Assembly (NCBI RefSeq): GCF_023715845.1
Contig: NZ_JAMBOR010000012.1
Coordinates: 62,001-126,000 of the forward strand
Source of the DNA: Fictibacillus phosphorivorans
Lineage (GTDB): Bacteria > Bacillota > Bacilli > Bacillales > Fictibacillaceae
Direction: 5' to 3'
DNA length: 64,000 bases
In this document: one piece after another, positions 46,239 to 55,669 of the stretch
How the letters are laid out: each line of letters starts with the position of its first letter
How positions within the stretch are numbered: position 1 is the stretch's first letter
The notes under the pieces: model-generated
What the model saw: the letters and a program-made list of their open reading frames with translations, nothing else
Database searches by the model: none
Told to the model about the DNA's origin: nothing
Program-made: the position numbers and the translations under genes

Positions 46239-47204
46239 TCAAAATTTCCGACCCGCAATATAATCTGCTACTCTTAGAAGACTCTCCCTTGCATCCGTGT
46301 CGGGCAGTGAGCGTGCAGCATCTTTTGCGCGATTTAGGTATTTTTCGGAGATTTGGGATGCATACTCGATCCCGCCAAGACTTTTAATATCTTTTAATAA
46401 TTCTTTAAGAAGGTTAGAATCTTCATTTTGATAATAAAGGTTCAGCTTTTCTTTCACTTCCGGATATTGTCGGATCGTAAATAACACTGGAAGGGTGATG
46501 TTGCCTTGCTTCAAGTCACTTCCAGCTGGTTTGCCAAGCTGCTTTTCTGATGCGGTAAAATCTAAGATATCATCCGTGATCTGAAACGCCATACCAACAC
46601 AATAGCCGAACTCATACAGTAATTTTTGAAGTGAAACATCCGCTCTTGAAGTAATCGCTCCTAACTGACAGCTTAAAGCAATGAGCAGAGCGGTCTTTCG
46701 TTTGATACGCTTAAAATATTTTCTAATGTTTTGATTCGTATCAAATTGTTCGTTAATCTGTTCGATCTCGCCAAGGCACATCTCTTTCATTCCTTGTGCC
46801 AAGATCTGATGGGCACGTGGAATTTCGATATCGGTCATTAACTTAAGCGCAGATGCAAAAATATAATCACCTGTGTACATGGCTATCTTGCTGTCATACT
46901 TAGCCTTTACCGTCTTTCTTCCTCTTCTCATGTCGGCGTCATCTACGACATCATCGTGGACGAGCGAAGCCATGTGAATTAACTCCAATGCTGCTGCAGG
47001 TTTTTTAACTTGGTGAATGTTGTATGTACCAAACTGAGCAGAAAGCAGAACAAATACAGGGCGGATTCTTTTTCCCCCTGCTTTCAATAACTCCATGCCT
47101 GCTGTATGGATCATAGGCTGATCGGAACTAACCGACACGGCAAGCTGGTCTTCTATTTGCTGTAAATCTTTTTTTAAAAATGAGTATAGGTCTTTTAACT
47201 TCAC
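46239..47204 (-). CDS. hepT: Heptaprenyl diphosphate synthase component II
   Basis: 321 residues, GTG start behind AGGGTG. Trans-prenyltransferase with the first Asp-rich motif DDVVDDADMRRG (84-95), second DDILDF, and GKRIRP. Catalytic subunit making the C35 side chain of menaquinone-7 with HepS. In B. subtilis it follows menG directly; here mqnA/mqnM/mqnP lie between. Confidence 0.95.
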   Translation of the reverse strand: MKLKDLYSFLKKDLQQIEDQLAVSVSSDQPMIHTAGMELLKAGGKRIRPVFVLLSAQFGTYNIHQVKKPAAALELIHMASLVHDDVVDDADMRRGRKTVKAKYDSKIAMYTGDYIFASALKLMTDIEIPRAHQILAQGMKEMCLGEIEQINEQFDTNQNIRKYFKRIKRKTALLIALSCQLGAITSRADVSLQKLLYEFGYCVGMAFQITDDILDFTASEKQLGKPAGSDLKQGNITLPVLFTIRQYPEVKEKLNLYYQNEDSNLLKELLKDIKSLGGIEYASQISEKYLNRAKDAARSLPDTDARESLLRVADYIAGRKF

Positions 47205-47226
47205 TTTTATTTCACCCTATCGCCTG

Positions 47227-48054
47227 TTACTTATACGAAAACTTTAAGATAGAGGGTATTGTCTGCAACAATCCACACTCTTTAGCAAGCTGAAAATAAA
47301 GACTAAGTCCTTTTTCATGTTCGCCATCAAAACCGTAATTTAATCCCGTAAAATATGATTCCCAAAATGAAACAGTACCGCCATGCTCAATCACTACCCG
47401 CTCAACTAAAGGGGCAAAATTTTCTCTTAGACACCGCTCCTTGCTTTCTGTCATACTCTGAGCCACGTATGCGAGCAAACCTCTATTTTCTTTTTCCAAC
47501 TCTTTACGGTATGCCATCACAGCAAAGATCATCGGAAGACCAGTCTCTTTATACCAGATTTCCCCTAAGTCGTAAACATGATAGTGTCTGTTCTTTCTTT
47601 TGGATGAAATGGCATCATCACCGATCAGAAGACAAGCATCAAACTGCTCCATCATTTTTTCAAAATGAGGTTGTTCAACCTGGAAAGAAGGCTCAATTCT
47701 ATAAAACTTCTGCATGATGATCTTCAACAATGCCACTGATGTTTCAGAGCTGGACGTTAAAGCTATCTTTTTACCCCCTAATTCTTCTAACGGGAATTTC
47801 GAAAAGAGAAAGATAGAATTCACTTTTCCAAAAGCAGAAACCGACATGTCTGGGATCAAATTATAATGAGCTGCATTTTTGCCAAAAGAAAAAGAGGAAA
47901 TCCCTCCTATGTCTACCTTTTTTTCTTCCATAAGGCGGTTGATTCTTGAAGGAACAGCTTCCGTTATCGTTACACCGTTCCCCTTCAATCGTTCTCTGTC
48001 TAAATAAAAGTATAGGGGTATGATGTTTGTATAGCTAATTTCCCCAATGTTCAT
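47227..48054 (-). CDS. mqnA: Chorismate dehydratase MqnA (futalosine pathway)
   Basis: 275 residues, periplasmic-binding-protein-like fold of the MqnA/MqnD family: IGEISYTNIIPLYF, VPSRINRLMEEKKVDIGGIS (the S-S-F-S site), LLIGDDAI, and DLGEIWYKETGLPMIFAV. It forms 3-enolpyruvyl-benzoate from chorismate, the first futalosine step. Its place among menaquinone genes confirms the assignment. Confidence 0.9.
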   Translation of the reverse strand: MNIGEISYTNIIPLYFYLDRERLKGNGVTITEAVPSRINRLMEEKKVDIGGISSFSFGKNAAHYNLIPDMSVSAFGKVNSIFLFSKFPLEELGGKKIALTSSSETSVALLKIIMQKFYRIEPSFQVEQPHFEKMMEQFDACLLIGDDAISSKRKNRHYHVYDLGEIWYKETGLPMIFAVMAYRKELEKENRGLLAYVAQSMTESKERCLRENFAPLVERVVIEHGGTVSFWESYFTGLNYGFDGEHEKGLSLYFQLAKECGLLQTIPSILKFSYK

Positions 48055-48060
48055 ATTCGA

Positions 48061-48651
48061 TCAATCTCCCCAGCGTGTAAACAATTCATGGTGAACACCT
48101 AAATTATCTAATACTTTTCCTACAAGAAAATTCACTAGATCGTCCATCGACTTAGGCAAATGATAAAAGCCAGGCATGGCGGGCACAATCTTACCTCCAG
48201 CGTCCGTAACTTTCATCATATTTTCCAAGTGAATCCTATGAAGTGGTGTTTCTCTTGGAACTAAGATAAGTTTTCTGCTTTCCTTCAGCATAACATCTGC
48301 AGTACGTTCTAGCAGATTACCAGAAGCTCCATGTGCGATTCCAGATAGAGTTCCCATCGAACAAGGTATGATAACCATTCCATCGTTCTGATAAGAACCA
48401 CTCGCTATAGGCGCATTAAAGTCGCGGAGCGTATGATAATGGAAACCTTCACTGCCATATGAAGCGAAGTGTTCTTCCAGACAAGCTTCCCGGTCCTCTG
48501 TGTTCCAAAGCAGCTCTTCTCTAAATACTTGCCATCCTGCTTCAGTCACAACGAGATGCACTTTGTGACCGCTCTTCAGTATTTCCTGTACGAGTCTAAC
48601 ACCATATACAGCACCGCTTGCACCGGTAATCCCTATTGTAAAAGTTTTCAT
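48061..48651 (-). CDS. UbiX-type flavin prenyltransferase (MqnM-like)
   Basis: 196 residues. GITGASGAVYGVRLV (FMN binding), SYQNDGMVIIPCSMGTLSGIAHG, and RKLILVPRETPLH are UbiX hallmarks. UbiX makes prenylated FMN for UbiD-type decarboxylases; in the futalosine route MqnM/MqnL fill these roles. The UbiD partner is not in this window. Start overlaps the mqnP stop by four bases. Confidence 0.9.
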   Translation of the reverse strand: MKTFTIGITGASGAVYGVRLVQEILKSGHKVHLVVTEAGWQVFREELLWNTEDREACLEEHFASYGSEGFHYHTLRDFNAPIASGSYQNDGMVIIPCSMGTLSGIAHGASGNLLERTADVMLKESRKLILVPRETPLHRIHLENMMKVTDAGGKIVPAMPGFYHLPKSMDDLVNFLVGKVLDNLGVHHELFTRWGD

Positions 48652-49511
48652 AATAAAAGGTCCCCTATTGAAAAAATAAACATCACTACACTTAAAACGC
48701 CGTTCATGGTAAAGAAGGCCACATTCAGCTTTGATAGATCATGCGGTTTTACCAATGAATGCTCATATACCATGATGGCACCTGAAATAAAGACGCCTAG
48801 GTAGTAAATCCATCCCATGCCTGACACTACACCAAGTGTAATAAAAGCTATGAAACTAGCAACATGGAGCCATCTGGCAGTAATCAGTCCTTTTGCAACG
48901 CCAAAGGAAGAAGGTATTGAATATAGCCCATGTGATTTATCATATTCCGCGTCTTGGGTTGCATAAATAACATCAAAACCAGCTGTCCAAAAAAGCACAC
49001 CGAAAAACAAAAGAAATGCTTCCTGGCTTAACGTGCCAGTTGCTCCAACCCATCCACCAAGCGGTGCCAGCGCGATTGTAATGCCAAGTACAATGTGACA
49101 CAGATACGTAAAGCGTTTTGTATAAGAGTAGATGACAAGAAAAAAGACAGCAAGGGGAAGCAGCTTTACTGATAGGGCATTAAGTTGGTAGGCACTAACA
49201 AGCAGTAATGCAAGAGTCACGACGATAAATAAATATACTTCACCTATCTTTAAAAGTTTTGCAGGTATGGCTCGAGTCTTTGTTCTAGGATTTGCTCCAT
49301 CAATCTCTGAATCTATCGCCCGGTTCAATGCCATAGCAGCACTCCTTGCACCTACCATCGCTAACGTGATCCACACCCATTCGAACAACGATGGCATGGT
49401 TCCTTCCTCAACGATATTTCCCATAATTGCACCTAAATAGGCAAACGGCAGAGCAAAAATGGTATGTTCAAATTTAATCATCTCTAAAATAATCTTAATT
49501 TTATTCCACAC
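48648..49511 (-). CDS. UbiA-family prenyltransferase for menaquinone (MqnP-like)
   Basis: 287 residues, eight or so membrane helices, GTG start. Asp-rich motif NRAIDSEIDGANPRTKTR (about 65-82) and second motif DVIYATQDAEYDKSHG. The 4-hydroxybenzoate polyprenyltransferase type rather than MenA, which suits the 6-naphthoate intermediate of the futalosine pathway. 16 bases after menG. Confidence 0.9.
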   Translation of the reverse strand: MWNKIKIILEMIKFEHTIFALPFAYLGAIMGNIVEEGTMPSLFEWVWITLAMVGARSAAMALNRAIDSEIDGANPRTKTRAIPAKLLKIGEVYLFIVVTLALLLVSAYQLNALSVKLLPLAVFFLVIYSYTKRFTYLCHIVLGITIALAPLGGWVGATGTLSQEAFLLFFGVLFWTAGFDVIYATQDAEYDKSHGLYSIPSSFGVAKGLITARWLHVASFIAFITLGVVSGMGWIYYLGVFISGAIMVYEHSLVKPHDLSKLNVAFFTMNGVLSVVMFIFSIGDLLL

Positions 49512-49527
49512 ACTTCAACGCTCTCTT

Positions 49528-50232
49528 CTATTGCGGTTTTTTACCCGTATGCATGGCGGCTGCACCTAATGCATATGATTTCACTTCCACTTCGCTTAAA
49601 CCTGCTTTTTGGAATAGATGCTTCAACTCTTCTTTCGTCAGAAAAGCTTCAGTGGACTCCTGCAGCCAAGAGTACTCTTGATAGCTTTTAGCGAAAATCT
49701 TTCCGAAAACTGGCATAATATACGTAAAATACAATTTAAAAACTTGTTTAAAGATAGGAACTGTCGGATGTGATGTTTCCAGACAAACAACTCTTCCGCC
49801 AGGCTTCACTACTCTTGCCATTTCTTTAAGTGTCTGAAAATAATCAGGTACGTTTCTGAGACCAAAACCAATGGTTACCACATCAAAGGTTTTATCTTCA
49901 AAAGGAAGTTCCATGGCATTTCCATGGATAAAGGTGATGTTGGGAAAGGAACGTTTCTTTAATTTTTCACGTCCGACCTTCAACATGTTCTCACTGAAAT
50001 CAAGACCTGTCACATTCCCCTTTTCACCTGCAGCTTCCGCTAGCGCGAACGTCCATTCTCCAGTTCCACAGCAGACATCCAAACAATTATCGCCTGGTTT
50101 AACACGGATCCTTTTCATCGTGTCATTTCGCCATCTGTTATGCTGTTTAAAACTGATGAGGTCGTTCATGTAATCATATTGATCTGAAATCTTTTCAAAT
50201 ACAGAGTGAACCCGTTCTTCTTTGCTCAACAT
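49528..50232 (-). CDS. menG: Demethylmenaquinone methyltransferase
   Basis: 234 residues, UbiE/MenG family: [17 protein letters not shown] (SAM motif I), [20 protein letters not shown]. Last step of menaquinone synthesis, shared by both pathways. Four bases after hepS stops, so co-translated. Confidence 0.96.
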   Translation of the reverse strand: MLSKEERVHSVFEKISDQYDYMNDLISFKQHNRWRNDTMKRIRVKPGDNCLDVCCGTGEWTFALAEAAGEKGNVTGLDFSENMLKVGREKLKKRSFPNITFIHGNAMELPFEDKTFDVVTIGFGLRNVPDYFQTLKEMARVVKPGGRVVCLETSHPTVPIFKQVFKLYFTYIMPVFGKIFAKSYQEYSWLQESTEAFLTKEELKHLFQKAGLSEVEVKSYALGAAAMHTGKKPQ

Positions 50233-50236
50233 CGGA

Positions 50237-50938
50237 TTAACCCTCTCCTAACATTAAGTCATTTTCAATACACTTATTAATGCTGCAGTCTTCTCGCTGG
50301 AAAACGAGTGGGACCTCTATCTTTTTTTCTCTTAAATCTGTTTCATAAGAATGTAATAATTCGAGTTGTTCCTCGTTCAGTAACATTCTCTGTTCCTTGC
50401 TTTGATAGCGGGATATGAGAAGATATCGTTCTATAAACGGGATATATTTTTCAAGACCGAATGATTCAGCAGCTTTTATATACAATAAGCTTTCAATTTG
50501 AACCACTTTTTTTATGTACTCTTTACTGCTTTTATGGATTTGGTGATGCATAGAAGATTTATGTTCATTTATTTGCTGAACAGCTAGTGATAGTTTTGCG
50601 ATTAAATCTAAATTTTCGCACCGGGATAATAACAGGTAGTAAAGGCTGCTAAAATAATCGCCAGATAAAACAACGAGCTGCCTTCTCTTTTTATGTGAAG
50701 CGATGTCTTCATCGAGGATATTTTCATGCCGATCAAGTGCAGACTGTATCATAAGAATTGAACTAAAATATTCCGCTTCAACAGCAGGATCCAATTCAAG
50801 TTCACTTAAGAGACAATATGCAATAAATACTTTCGCTTCATCAAAAATAGGAGGTGTTAAAAACTTATCCACATAACGATGCTGCATCAGTAAACGTGTA
50901 TGCTCTTTTAAACGTTGAATTTTTTCCATGTTGTTCAT
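50237..50938 (-). CDS. hepS: Heptaprenyl diphosphate synthase component I
   Basis: 233 residues, all-helical HepS/HEPPP synthase subunit 1. [15 protein letters not shown] and the N-terminal [13 protein letters not shown] region fit. Regulatory subunit needed with HepT for chain length. First gene of hepS-menG-mqnP-mqnM-mqnA-hepT, start behind GGAGG. Confidence 0.9.
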   Translation of the reverse strand: MNNMEKIQRLKEHTRLLMQHRYVDKFLTPPIFDEAKVFIAYCLLSELELDPAVEAEYFSSILMIQSALDRHENILDEDIASHKKRRQLVVLSGDYFSSLYYLLLSRCENLDLIAKLSLAVQQINEHKSSMHHQIHKSSKEYIKKVVQIESLLYIKAAESFGLEKYIPFIERYLLISRYQSKEQRMLLNEEQLELLHSYETDLREKKIEVPLVFQREDCSINKCIENDLMLGEG

Positions 50939-51029
50939 CGTATACCTCCAAAGATACAGCCTTAATACGCCTCATTATTATAACATAGTCGCCAAATATT
51001 TATGGAATCAATCAATATGACAGACATAA

Positions 51030-51056
51030 AGAAAACTAGGCTGACCGCCTAGCCTA
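51030..51056 (-). terminator. Terminator of folE-mtrB
   Basis: CTAGGC/GCCTAG stem followed by TTTTCTTT on minus. Confidence 0.75.
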
Positions 51057-51120
51057 TCCCTCGGTAAATCTTTATCAAACTATTATACCGACGGTAAGTT
51101 AATTTAACTTTAAGCTATTC

Positions 51121-51339
51121 TTATGATTCTGTATCTACTTCACCATGCTTCGTGTATATAACGGCTTTTCCTCTAACTTTAACGGCAGAAGTGTGCTCAG
51201 TAAATTGTGCGATCATCACTTCACCTTTATCCAATTTTTCCGAATGATGGAATCTAGTTTCTGTTCCACGGGTTAATCCAATGACATTTACACCATTCTC
51301 TTTAGCTTTTATAACAAAAAAGTCAAATTCCGATTTCAT
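51121..51339 (-). CDS. mtrB: trp RNA-binding attenuation protein (TRAP)
   Basis: 72 residues. Subunit of the eleven-member TRAP ring that binds tryptophan and (G/U)AG triplets. Tryptophan-loop residues in [22 protein letters not shown] and the RNA-contacting Lys/Lys/Arg set ([14 protein letters not shown]) are kept. Its target is visible in this window: the triplet array ahead of trpD. Follows folE by 14 bases. Confidence 0.97.
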   Translation of the reverse strand: MKSEFDFFVIKAKENGVNVIGLTRGTETRFHHSEKLDKGEVMIAQFTEHTSAVKVRGKAVIYTKHGEVDTES

Positions 51340-51353
51340 TATTGGAAACCCTC

Positions 51354-51920
51354 CTAGTTTTTAATCAAGCTTAATACTTCGGCCCTTGCTGCTGCATCTT
51401 TCTCAAAGATACCTCTTACTGCAGAGGTAACAGTCATAGAGCCAGGCTTTTTCACTCCGCGCATCGTCATACACATATGTTCTGCTTCGATAACAACAAT
51501 TACTCCATGTGGTTCAAGAGTTTCAATCAGGCTGTTTGCGATCGTTGAAGTGATTCTTTCTTGCAGCTGCGGTCTCTTTGTTACAGCTTCCACTGCTCTC
51601 GCTAGTTTGCTCAGTCCCGTAACTTTCCCGCCTTTTGGTATGTAGCCAATGTGAGCCTTGCCGAAGAACGGTACAAGGTGATGTTCACACATAGAATAAA
51701 AAGGGATATCTTTTACAAGTACTAATTCTTCGTGATCTTCTCCAAAAATAGTTGCGAAGTGCTCTTTTGGATCTTGGTTCAATCCTTGAAAAACTTCTTC
51801 GTACATTTTTGCAACTCTTTTAGGTGTATCTATTAAACCCTCTCTTTCAGGGTCTTCCCCAATAGCTTCAAGTATCATTTTTACTGCAATTTCAATTTTC
51901 TCACGTTGAACTCCTGCCAC
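51354..51920 (-). CDS. folE: GTP cyclohydrolase I
   Basis: 188 residues from the GTG behind TTGGAGG; the longer frame includes the promoter region. Zinc ligands in [10 protein letters not shown] and [11 protein letters not shown], substrate loop [10 protein letters not shown]. First enzyme of folate synthesis. Operon folE(mtrA)-mtrB as in B. subtilis. The promoter is covered by a palindrome with flanking direct repeats. Confidence 0.96.
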   Translation of the reverse strand: MAGVQREKIEIAVKMILEAIGEDPEREGLIDTPKRVAKMYEEVFQGLNQDPKEHFATIFGEDHEELVLVKDIPFYSMCEHHLVPFFGKAHIGYIPKGGKVTGLSKLARAVEAVTKRPQLQERITSTIANSLIETLEPHGVIVVIEAEHMCMTMRGVKKPGSMTVTSAVRGIFEKDAAARAEVLSLIKN

Positions 51921-51948
51921 GCTATTTGTCCTCCAATTCCAATAACAC

Positions 51949-51988
51949 AATAGCAAAATTTTAGCATACTGCTAAAAGAATAGCAAAA
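51949..51988. promoter_or_regulatory. Operator-like array over the folE promoter
   Basis: A perfect inverted repeat TTTTAGCA-TAC-TGCTAAAA (51959-51977) is flanked by two identical direct repeats AATAGCAAAA (51949-51958 and 51979-51988), exactly 30 bases apart. The TAGCA core thus occurs four times, near helical spacing, over -35, spacer and -10. No known regulator recognised. Confidence 0.6.
51958..51986 (-). promoter_or_regulatory. Sigma-A promoter of folE-mtrB
   Basis: TTGCTA, 17 bases, TAAAAT on minus, about 38 bases upstream of the GTG start. Confidence 0.65.
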
Positions 51989-52015
51989 GGAGAAACCCCT
52001 TACAGCTAGAGTATA

Positions 52016-52055
52016 GTTGATTTCCACTCCAAGCTACACGCTTTCCAGGGAGGGT
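52016..52055 (+). repeat. Truncated copy of the interspersed repeat
   Basis: GTTGATTTCCACTCCA, then about 24 more bases ending CTTTCCAGGGA, match the first third of the 128 bp repeats at 18.2 and 18.6 kb. Confidence 0.55.
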
Positions 52056-52066
52056 ATAAAACAAAC

Positions 52067-52104
52067 TAAAAAAAGACCGTGAACTAACTTCACGATCTTT
52101 TTGC
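52067..52104 (-). terminator. Terminator of hbs
   Basis: AAAAAGACCGTGAA/TTCACGATCTTTTT (one mismatch), T7 on minus. Confidence 0.9.
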
Positions 52105-52116
52105 CCTATGTATAAA

Positions 52117-52389
52117 TTACTTAACAGCGTCCTTAAGGGCTTTACCTGGTTTAAAAGCAGGAACTTTACTTGCAGAAATCTCGATCTCTTGTCCAGTTTG
52201 TGGGTTGCGGCCTTTACGAGCTGCACGCTCACGAACTTCAAAGTTACCAAAACCGATAAGTTGCACCTTGTCTCCGCTTTGAAGAGTACCAGTGATCGCT
52301 TCAAAAACAGCGTCAACTGCTTTAGATGCATCTTTCTTAGAAAGCTGAGCTTGCTCAGATACTGTGTTGATAAGATCAGTCTTGTTCAT
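52117..52389 (-). CDS. hbs: HU-type DNA-binding protein
   Basis: 90 residues from the second ATG, 8 bases after AGGAGG; the ATG three codons earlier is too close to that site. HU signature [21 protein letters not shown] with the DNA-wrapping proline arm. Chromosome compaction; essential in B. subtilis. A long AT-rich upstream region with a promoter suggests high expression. Confidence 0.97.
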   Translation of the reverse strand: MNKTDLINTVSEQAQLSKKDASKAVDAVFEAITGTLQSGDKVQLIGFGNFEVRERAARKGRNPQTGQEIEISASKVPAFKPGKALKDAVK

Positions 52390-52734
52390 TCCATTCACCT
52401 CCTCTCAAGGGAATTTCAACAGGTATATCGGTAGTGAAATACCTTATAAAAAGTATTATTTTCATATGTAATATACAGGATTTTACTTATTTAATCTGTG
52501 ACAAGCCTTATATTATACGATTCGTTTAAAGAATTCAATCTTTTTTCGACGTTTTTAGTAATTCAACCCTTAAATTTCCTTATTTTTTGACCTTTTTTTA
52601 CTAAAAATCGCGATTGAAAAGGTATAAAAGTCTGCCTTTATTTCCGCTTCCTTTTTACTATTTTCATTTTACAAGAAAAAGGTGCTATCCTCATGTAAAT
52701 GTAAGCATCGAGGGTGATGAATTGTTGTTTTCCA
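52390..52734 (-). other. hbs upstream region, no gene
   Basis: Very AT-rich, no credible open frame. Contains one promoter match (52512-52538); a long untranslated leader of about 115 bases before hbs is implied. Nothing else stands out. Confidence 0.6.
52512..52538 (-). promoter_or_regulatory. Candidate hbs promoter
   Basis: TTGAAT with TATAAT 15 bases later, or TAATAT at 17 bases, on minus. Confidence 0.5.
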
Positions 52735-52765
52735 TAAAAAAAGACTCCTGGTTATAGGAGTCTCA
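52735..52765 (-). terminator. Terminator of spoIVA
   Basis: GAGACTCCT/AGGAGTCTT, T7 run on minus, directly after the stop. Confidence 0.9.
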
Positions 52766-52768
52766 ACG

Positions 52769-54247
52769 TTATAAAATAATGGCAATTAAACCACCTGATC
52801 CCTCATTAATAATACGTTCAAGTGTTTCTTTTAATTTATATCTTGCGTTCTCCGGCATTAATGAAATCTTACCTTGTATACCCTCTCTTACGATTGAGTT
52901 TAAGGAGCGTCCAAAGATATCAGAGTTCCAGATAGATAATGGATCTTCTTCAAAATCCTGCATCAAGTATCTTAGCATTTCTTCACTTTGTTTTTCTGTT
53001 CCGATAATCGGAGCAAATTCGGATTCTACATCTACTTTAATCATGTGAATCGAAGGTGCGATCGCCTTAAGTCTAACCCCGAATCTAGAGCCCTGTCTAA
53101 TAATTTCCGGCTCATCCAAGCTCATATCTGTGATAGCAGGTGCGGCAATACCATATCCTGTTTGCTTCACCATTCTGAGTGCATCCGCCACTTGGTCATA
53201 CTCTGATTTCGCATAGGCAAATTCCTGCATCAGTTGAAGGAGGTGATCTTTTCCTCGAATTTCAACCCCAACAACCTCTTTTAAGATCTGATCATACAAG
53301 TAATCTGGTGCAAAAAGGTCGATTTCAGCGATTCCTTGCCCCATCTCTATCCCAGCAAGCCTTGCATCATCAATAAAGTCATAGTTTGAGAAGAAGCCTA
53401 CTACTTTATCAACATCCCGCAAGCGCTTAATATCTTGAACGGTTTCTCTTACAGCTTCTTCATAGCTTTCACGCAGCCAATGATTTTCTCTGAGCACCAT
53501 GACCCAGCTTGGAAGGTTTACATTTACTTCTAGTACTGGGAACTCGTATAAAGCTTCGCGCAGTACATTATTGATATCATGTTCTGTCATACCCTCAACA
53601 CTCATTGCAAGGACAGGTATATCATATTTCTCGCAAAGTTCATTACGAAGCTGCTGTGTATCCGGATGATGCGGTTGAGTTGAGTTAATCAGCATAATGA
53701 ACGGTTTTCCTACTTCTTTTAACTCAGCAACAACACGTTCTTCTGATTCAACATAGTCATATCTCGGAATTTCTCCAATTGAACCATCCGTTGTTACAAC
53801 AACACCCAGTGTAGAATGTTCTTGTATAACTTTTCGTGTTCCGATCTCAGCCGCTTCATGAAACGGAATCGGCTCGTCGTACCAAGGTGTATGAATCATT
53901 CTAGGTCCATTTTCATCCTCATACCCTTTTGCACTCGGAACAGCATATCCTACACTGTCTACAAGACGGATATTTACATCAAGACCTTCCCCCACATTAA
54001 TTTTTACCGCATTGTTTGGAACAAATTTGGGTTCAGTGGTCATAATGGTGCGTCCAGCTGCACTTTGCGGCAGTTCATCCTGAGCCCGCTGACGTTCTGC
54101 TTCATTTTCAATATTAGGCAGAACGACTAGCTCCATAAATTTCTTAATGAATGTAGACTTACCAGTTCTTACTGCTCCTACTACTCCTAAGTAGATATCT
54201 CCGCCCGTCCTTTCGGCGATATCTTTAAAAATATCGATTTTTTCCAT
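52769..54247 (-). CDS. spoIVA: Stage IV sporulation protein A, coat morphogenetic ATPase
   Basis: 492 residues, exactly the B. subtilis length, from the ATG behind GGGAGGG. Walker A GAVRTGKST (24-32), switch-like RTIMTTEPKFVPN, Walker B-like VRLVDSVGY, and the C-terminal RYKLKETLERIINEGSGGLIAIIL region. It polymerises with ATP hydrolysis on the forespore surface to form the coat basement layer. A sigma-E promoter lies upstream, consistent with mother-cell expression. Confidence 0.98.
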   Translation of the reverse strand: MEKIDIFKDIAERTGGDIYLGVVGAVRTGKSTFIKKFMELVVLPNIENEAERQRAQDELPQSAAGRTIMTTEPKFVPNNAVKINVGEGLDVNIRLVDSVGYAVPSAKGYEDENGPRMIHTPWYDEPIPFHEAAEIGTRKVIQEHSTLGVVVTTDGSIGEIPRYDYVESEERVVAELKEVGKPFIMLINSTQPHHPDTQQLRNELCEKYDIPVLAMSVEGMTEHDINNVLREALYEFPVLEVNVNLPSWVMVLRENHWLRESYEEAVRETVQDIKRLRDVDKVVGFFSNYDFIDDARLAGIEMGQGIAEIDLFAPDYLYDQILKEVVGVEIRGKDHLLQLMQEFAYAKSEYDQVADALRMVKQTGYGIAAPAITDMSLDEPEIIRQGSRFGVRLKAIAPSIHMIKVDVESEFAPIIGTEKQSEEMLRYLMQDFEEDPLSIWNSDIFGRSLNSIVREGIQGKISLMPENARYKLKETLERIINEGSGGLIAIIL

Positions 54248-54299
54248 TCGTTTCCCTCCCGATCCAAATAAAGTTCCGGATGCTAGTCTTGGACAATAC

Positions 54300-54328
54300 A
54301 TCGTATGATTTTGTCCTATCGATTATGA
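54300..54328 (-). promoter_or_regulatory. Sigma-E promoter of spoIVA
   Basis: TCATAAT (KMATATT, 6 of 7), 14-base spacer, CATACGAT (CATACAHT-like) on minus, about 45 bases from the start codon. Confidence 0.75.
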
Positions 54329-54451
54329 CAAAGGACAGAAATTTTTATTGGAACCTTTTTTCTCTGTTGTATAGTTCCATTAAACGGGAGGGCGCACTAA
54401 AGTGCCTGCTTCCGATGAAACTATAAAGCTTGTATCGTTATAAAGATTTCC

Positions 54452-54503
54452 AAAAAAAATCTCTCCGCCTTTTCTATGAATGTATTAGAAAAAGGGAGAG
54501 TTC
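54452..54503 (-). terminator. Terminator of yphF
   Basis: CTCTCC...CTTTTTCTA pairs with TAGAAAAG...GGAGAG around an about 10-base loop, T8 on minus. Confidence 0.8.
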
Positions 54504-54507
54504 ATGC

Positions 54508-55218
54508 CTATTTTATTAAAAAAATAGGTTGTTTGTTTTCAATTTTATATGGAACGGAATGAACAGGAACAAAAAAGGAATGTTCTGCTAACAGATGGCG
54601 TATATCCTCATGCTTGTTTATGTCACCTTTATAGTTTTCGATCGCAGATTTTAAGTCCTTTCTATAATCTATAAAAATTTCCGCATCCCCATTTACCATC
54701 AAAGGCAATTTCTTCCCGGTGAAGGGGCTTTTAACGTATGGATCCTTTTTAAACCCTAATTTTTTGTAATCGAGTGTGTACCTACCTTGTTCCTCAATTT
54801 TCTTAAACGGCGGATAACGGTGTTTATCCATATAGATATTCAGAGCAACTTGTACATCTTGGATTTTGTCTGTTAATACAAGATCCGCCAATTTCACGGT
54901 TGGGTCAGTTTCAACATCTATTAAGACGTACTGATAGGTCCCACCTTTTTCGTATGAATTACCTGGTGGTTCCTGCATATATTTTGGAACGAGTTTATTA
55001 AAATCAATCAAATATTTTTGATAGATATCAGTGTCTGCTTCCTTTGTTTTAATAGGTAAAACACCTGTATCTTTCTGAAAGTTATCAACAGCTGTCTGTA
55101 CGGCCGTGACCTGATCCTGGTAAGGTATGCTGTTTTGCAGCTTGCGTTCTTCAGGGTAAAGACAGCCTGAGAGAGTAAAAAGGATCAACAGTAAAGGAAT
55201 TAGCCATTTCTTTTGCAT
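54508..55218 (-). CDS. yphF: YphF-like lipoprotein
   Basis: 236 residues with a lipoprotein signal: basic start, hydrophobic core and lipobox LSGC (Cys19). The rest is hydrophilic with a repeated half-domain (VDNFQKDTGVLP..., then VALNIYMDKHRYPP...). Function unknown. Position next to spoIVA equals B. subtilis yphF. Confidence 0.85.
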   Translation of the reverse strand: MQKKWLIPLLLILFTLSGCLYPEERKLQNSIPYQDQVTAVQTAVDNFQKDTGVLPIKTKEADTDIYQKYLIDFNKLVPKYMQEPPGNSYEKGGTYQYVLIDVETDPTVKLADLVLTDKIQDVQVALNIYMDKHRYPPFKKIEEQGRYTLDYKKLGFKKDPYVKSPFTGKKLPLMVNGDAEIFIDYRKDLKSAIENYKGDINKHEDIRHLLAEHSFFVPVHSVPYKIENKQPIFLIK

Positions 55219-55231
55219 TCAATTCCCTCCT

Positions 55232-55432
55232 CTACCCTTGTACAGGTCCGCTTAATACGACGATTACGATTAGAATGCCAGCCACGATCATACAGACCCA
55301 AGCAAAAAATGATACAACTGCCTTTATAACGCCAGATAGTTTTGAACGGCTGAACATGATTGAAAAAACTGCAATAAACATTAGACCGATGGCTGATAGT
55401 GCCACCCACATTTTTAATAAGCCTTCACTCAT
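55232..55432 (-). CDS. yphE: YphE, small two-span membrane protein (DUF2768)
   Basis: 66 residues, two membrane helices (about 8-27 and 36-61). Start behind AAGGAGG. A longer out-of-frame reading over the same bases is rejected. Unknown function; 13 bases upstream of yphF. Confidence 0.8.
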   Translation of the reverse strand: MSEGLLKMWVALSAIGLMFIAVFSIMFSRSKLSGVIKAVVSFFAWVCMIVAGILIVIVVLSGPVQG

Positions 55433-55558
55433 ATGTATCCTCCTTATCCACAGCGTACATTATAGCATAATTTGTTCTATTTCCTGAATACATTTCGTAT
55501 TAAGATCAATGTGGACGTTATCTGTGTGTTATCTATGTTAGGCGTTACTCAAAGTATA

Positions 55559-55589
55559 CAAAAAAACACCCGGCTTCTGGCCGGGTATT
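55559..55589 (-). terminator. Terminator of the spoVIF-like gene
   Basis: ACCCGGC/GCCGGGT, 5-base loop, GTGTTTTTTT on minus. Confidence 0.85.
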
Positions 55590-55669
55590 CGACTAAATAC
55601 TCCCTTATTTCTTGTTCAATACTTTTTAACAGTTGCAGAACAATCGGTTCACTGCGTTATTCTGTACGT

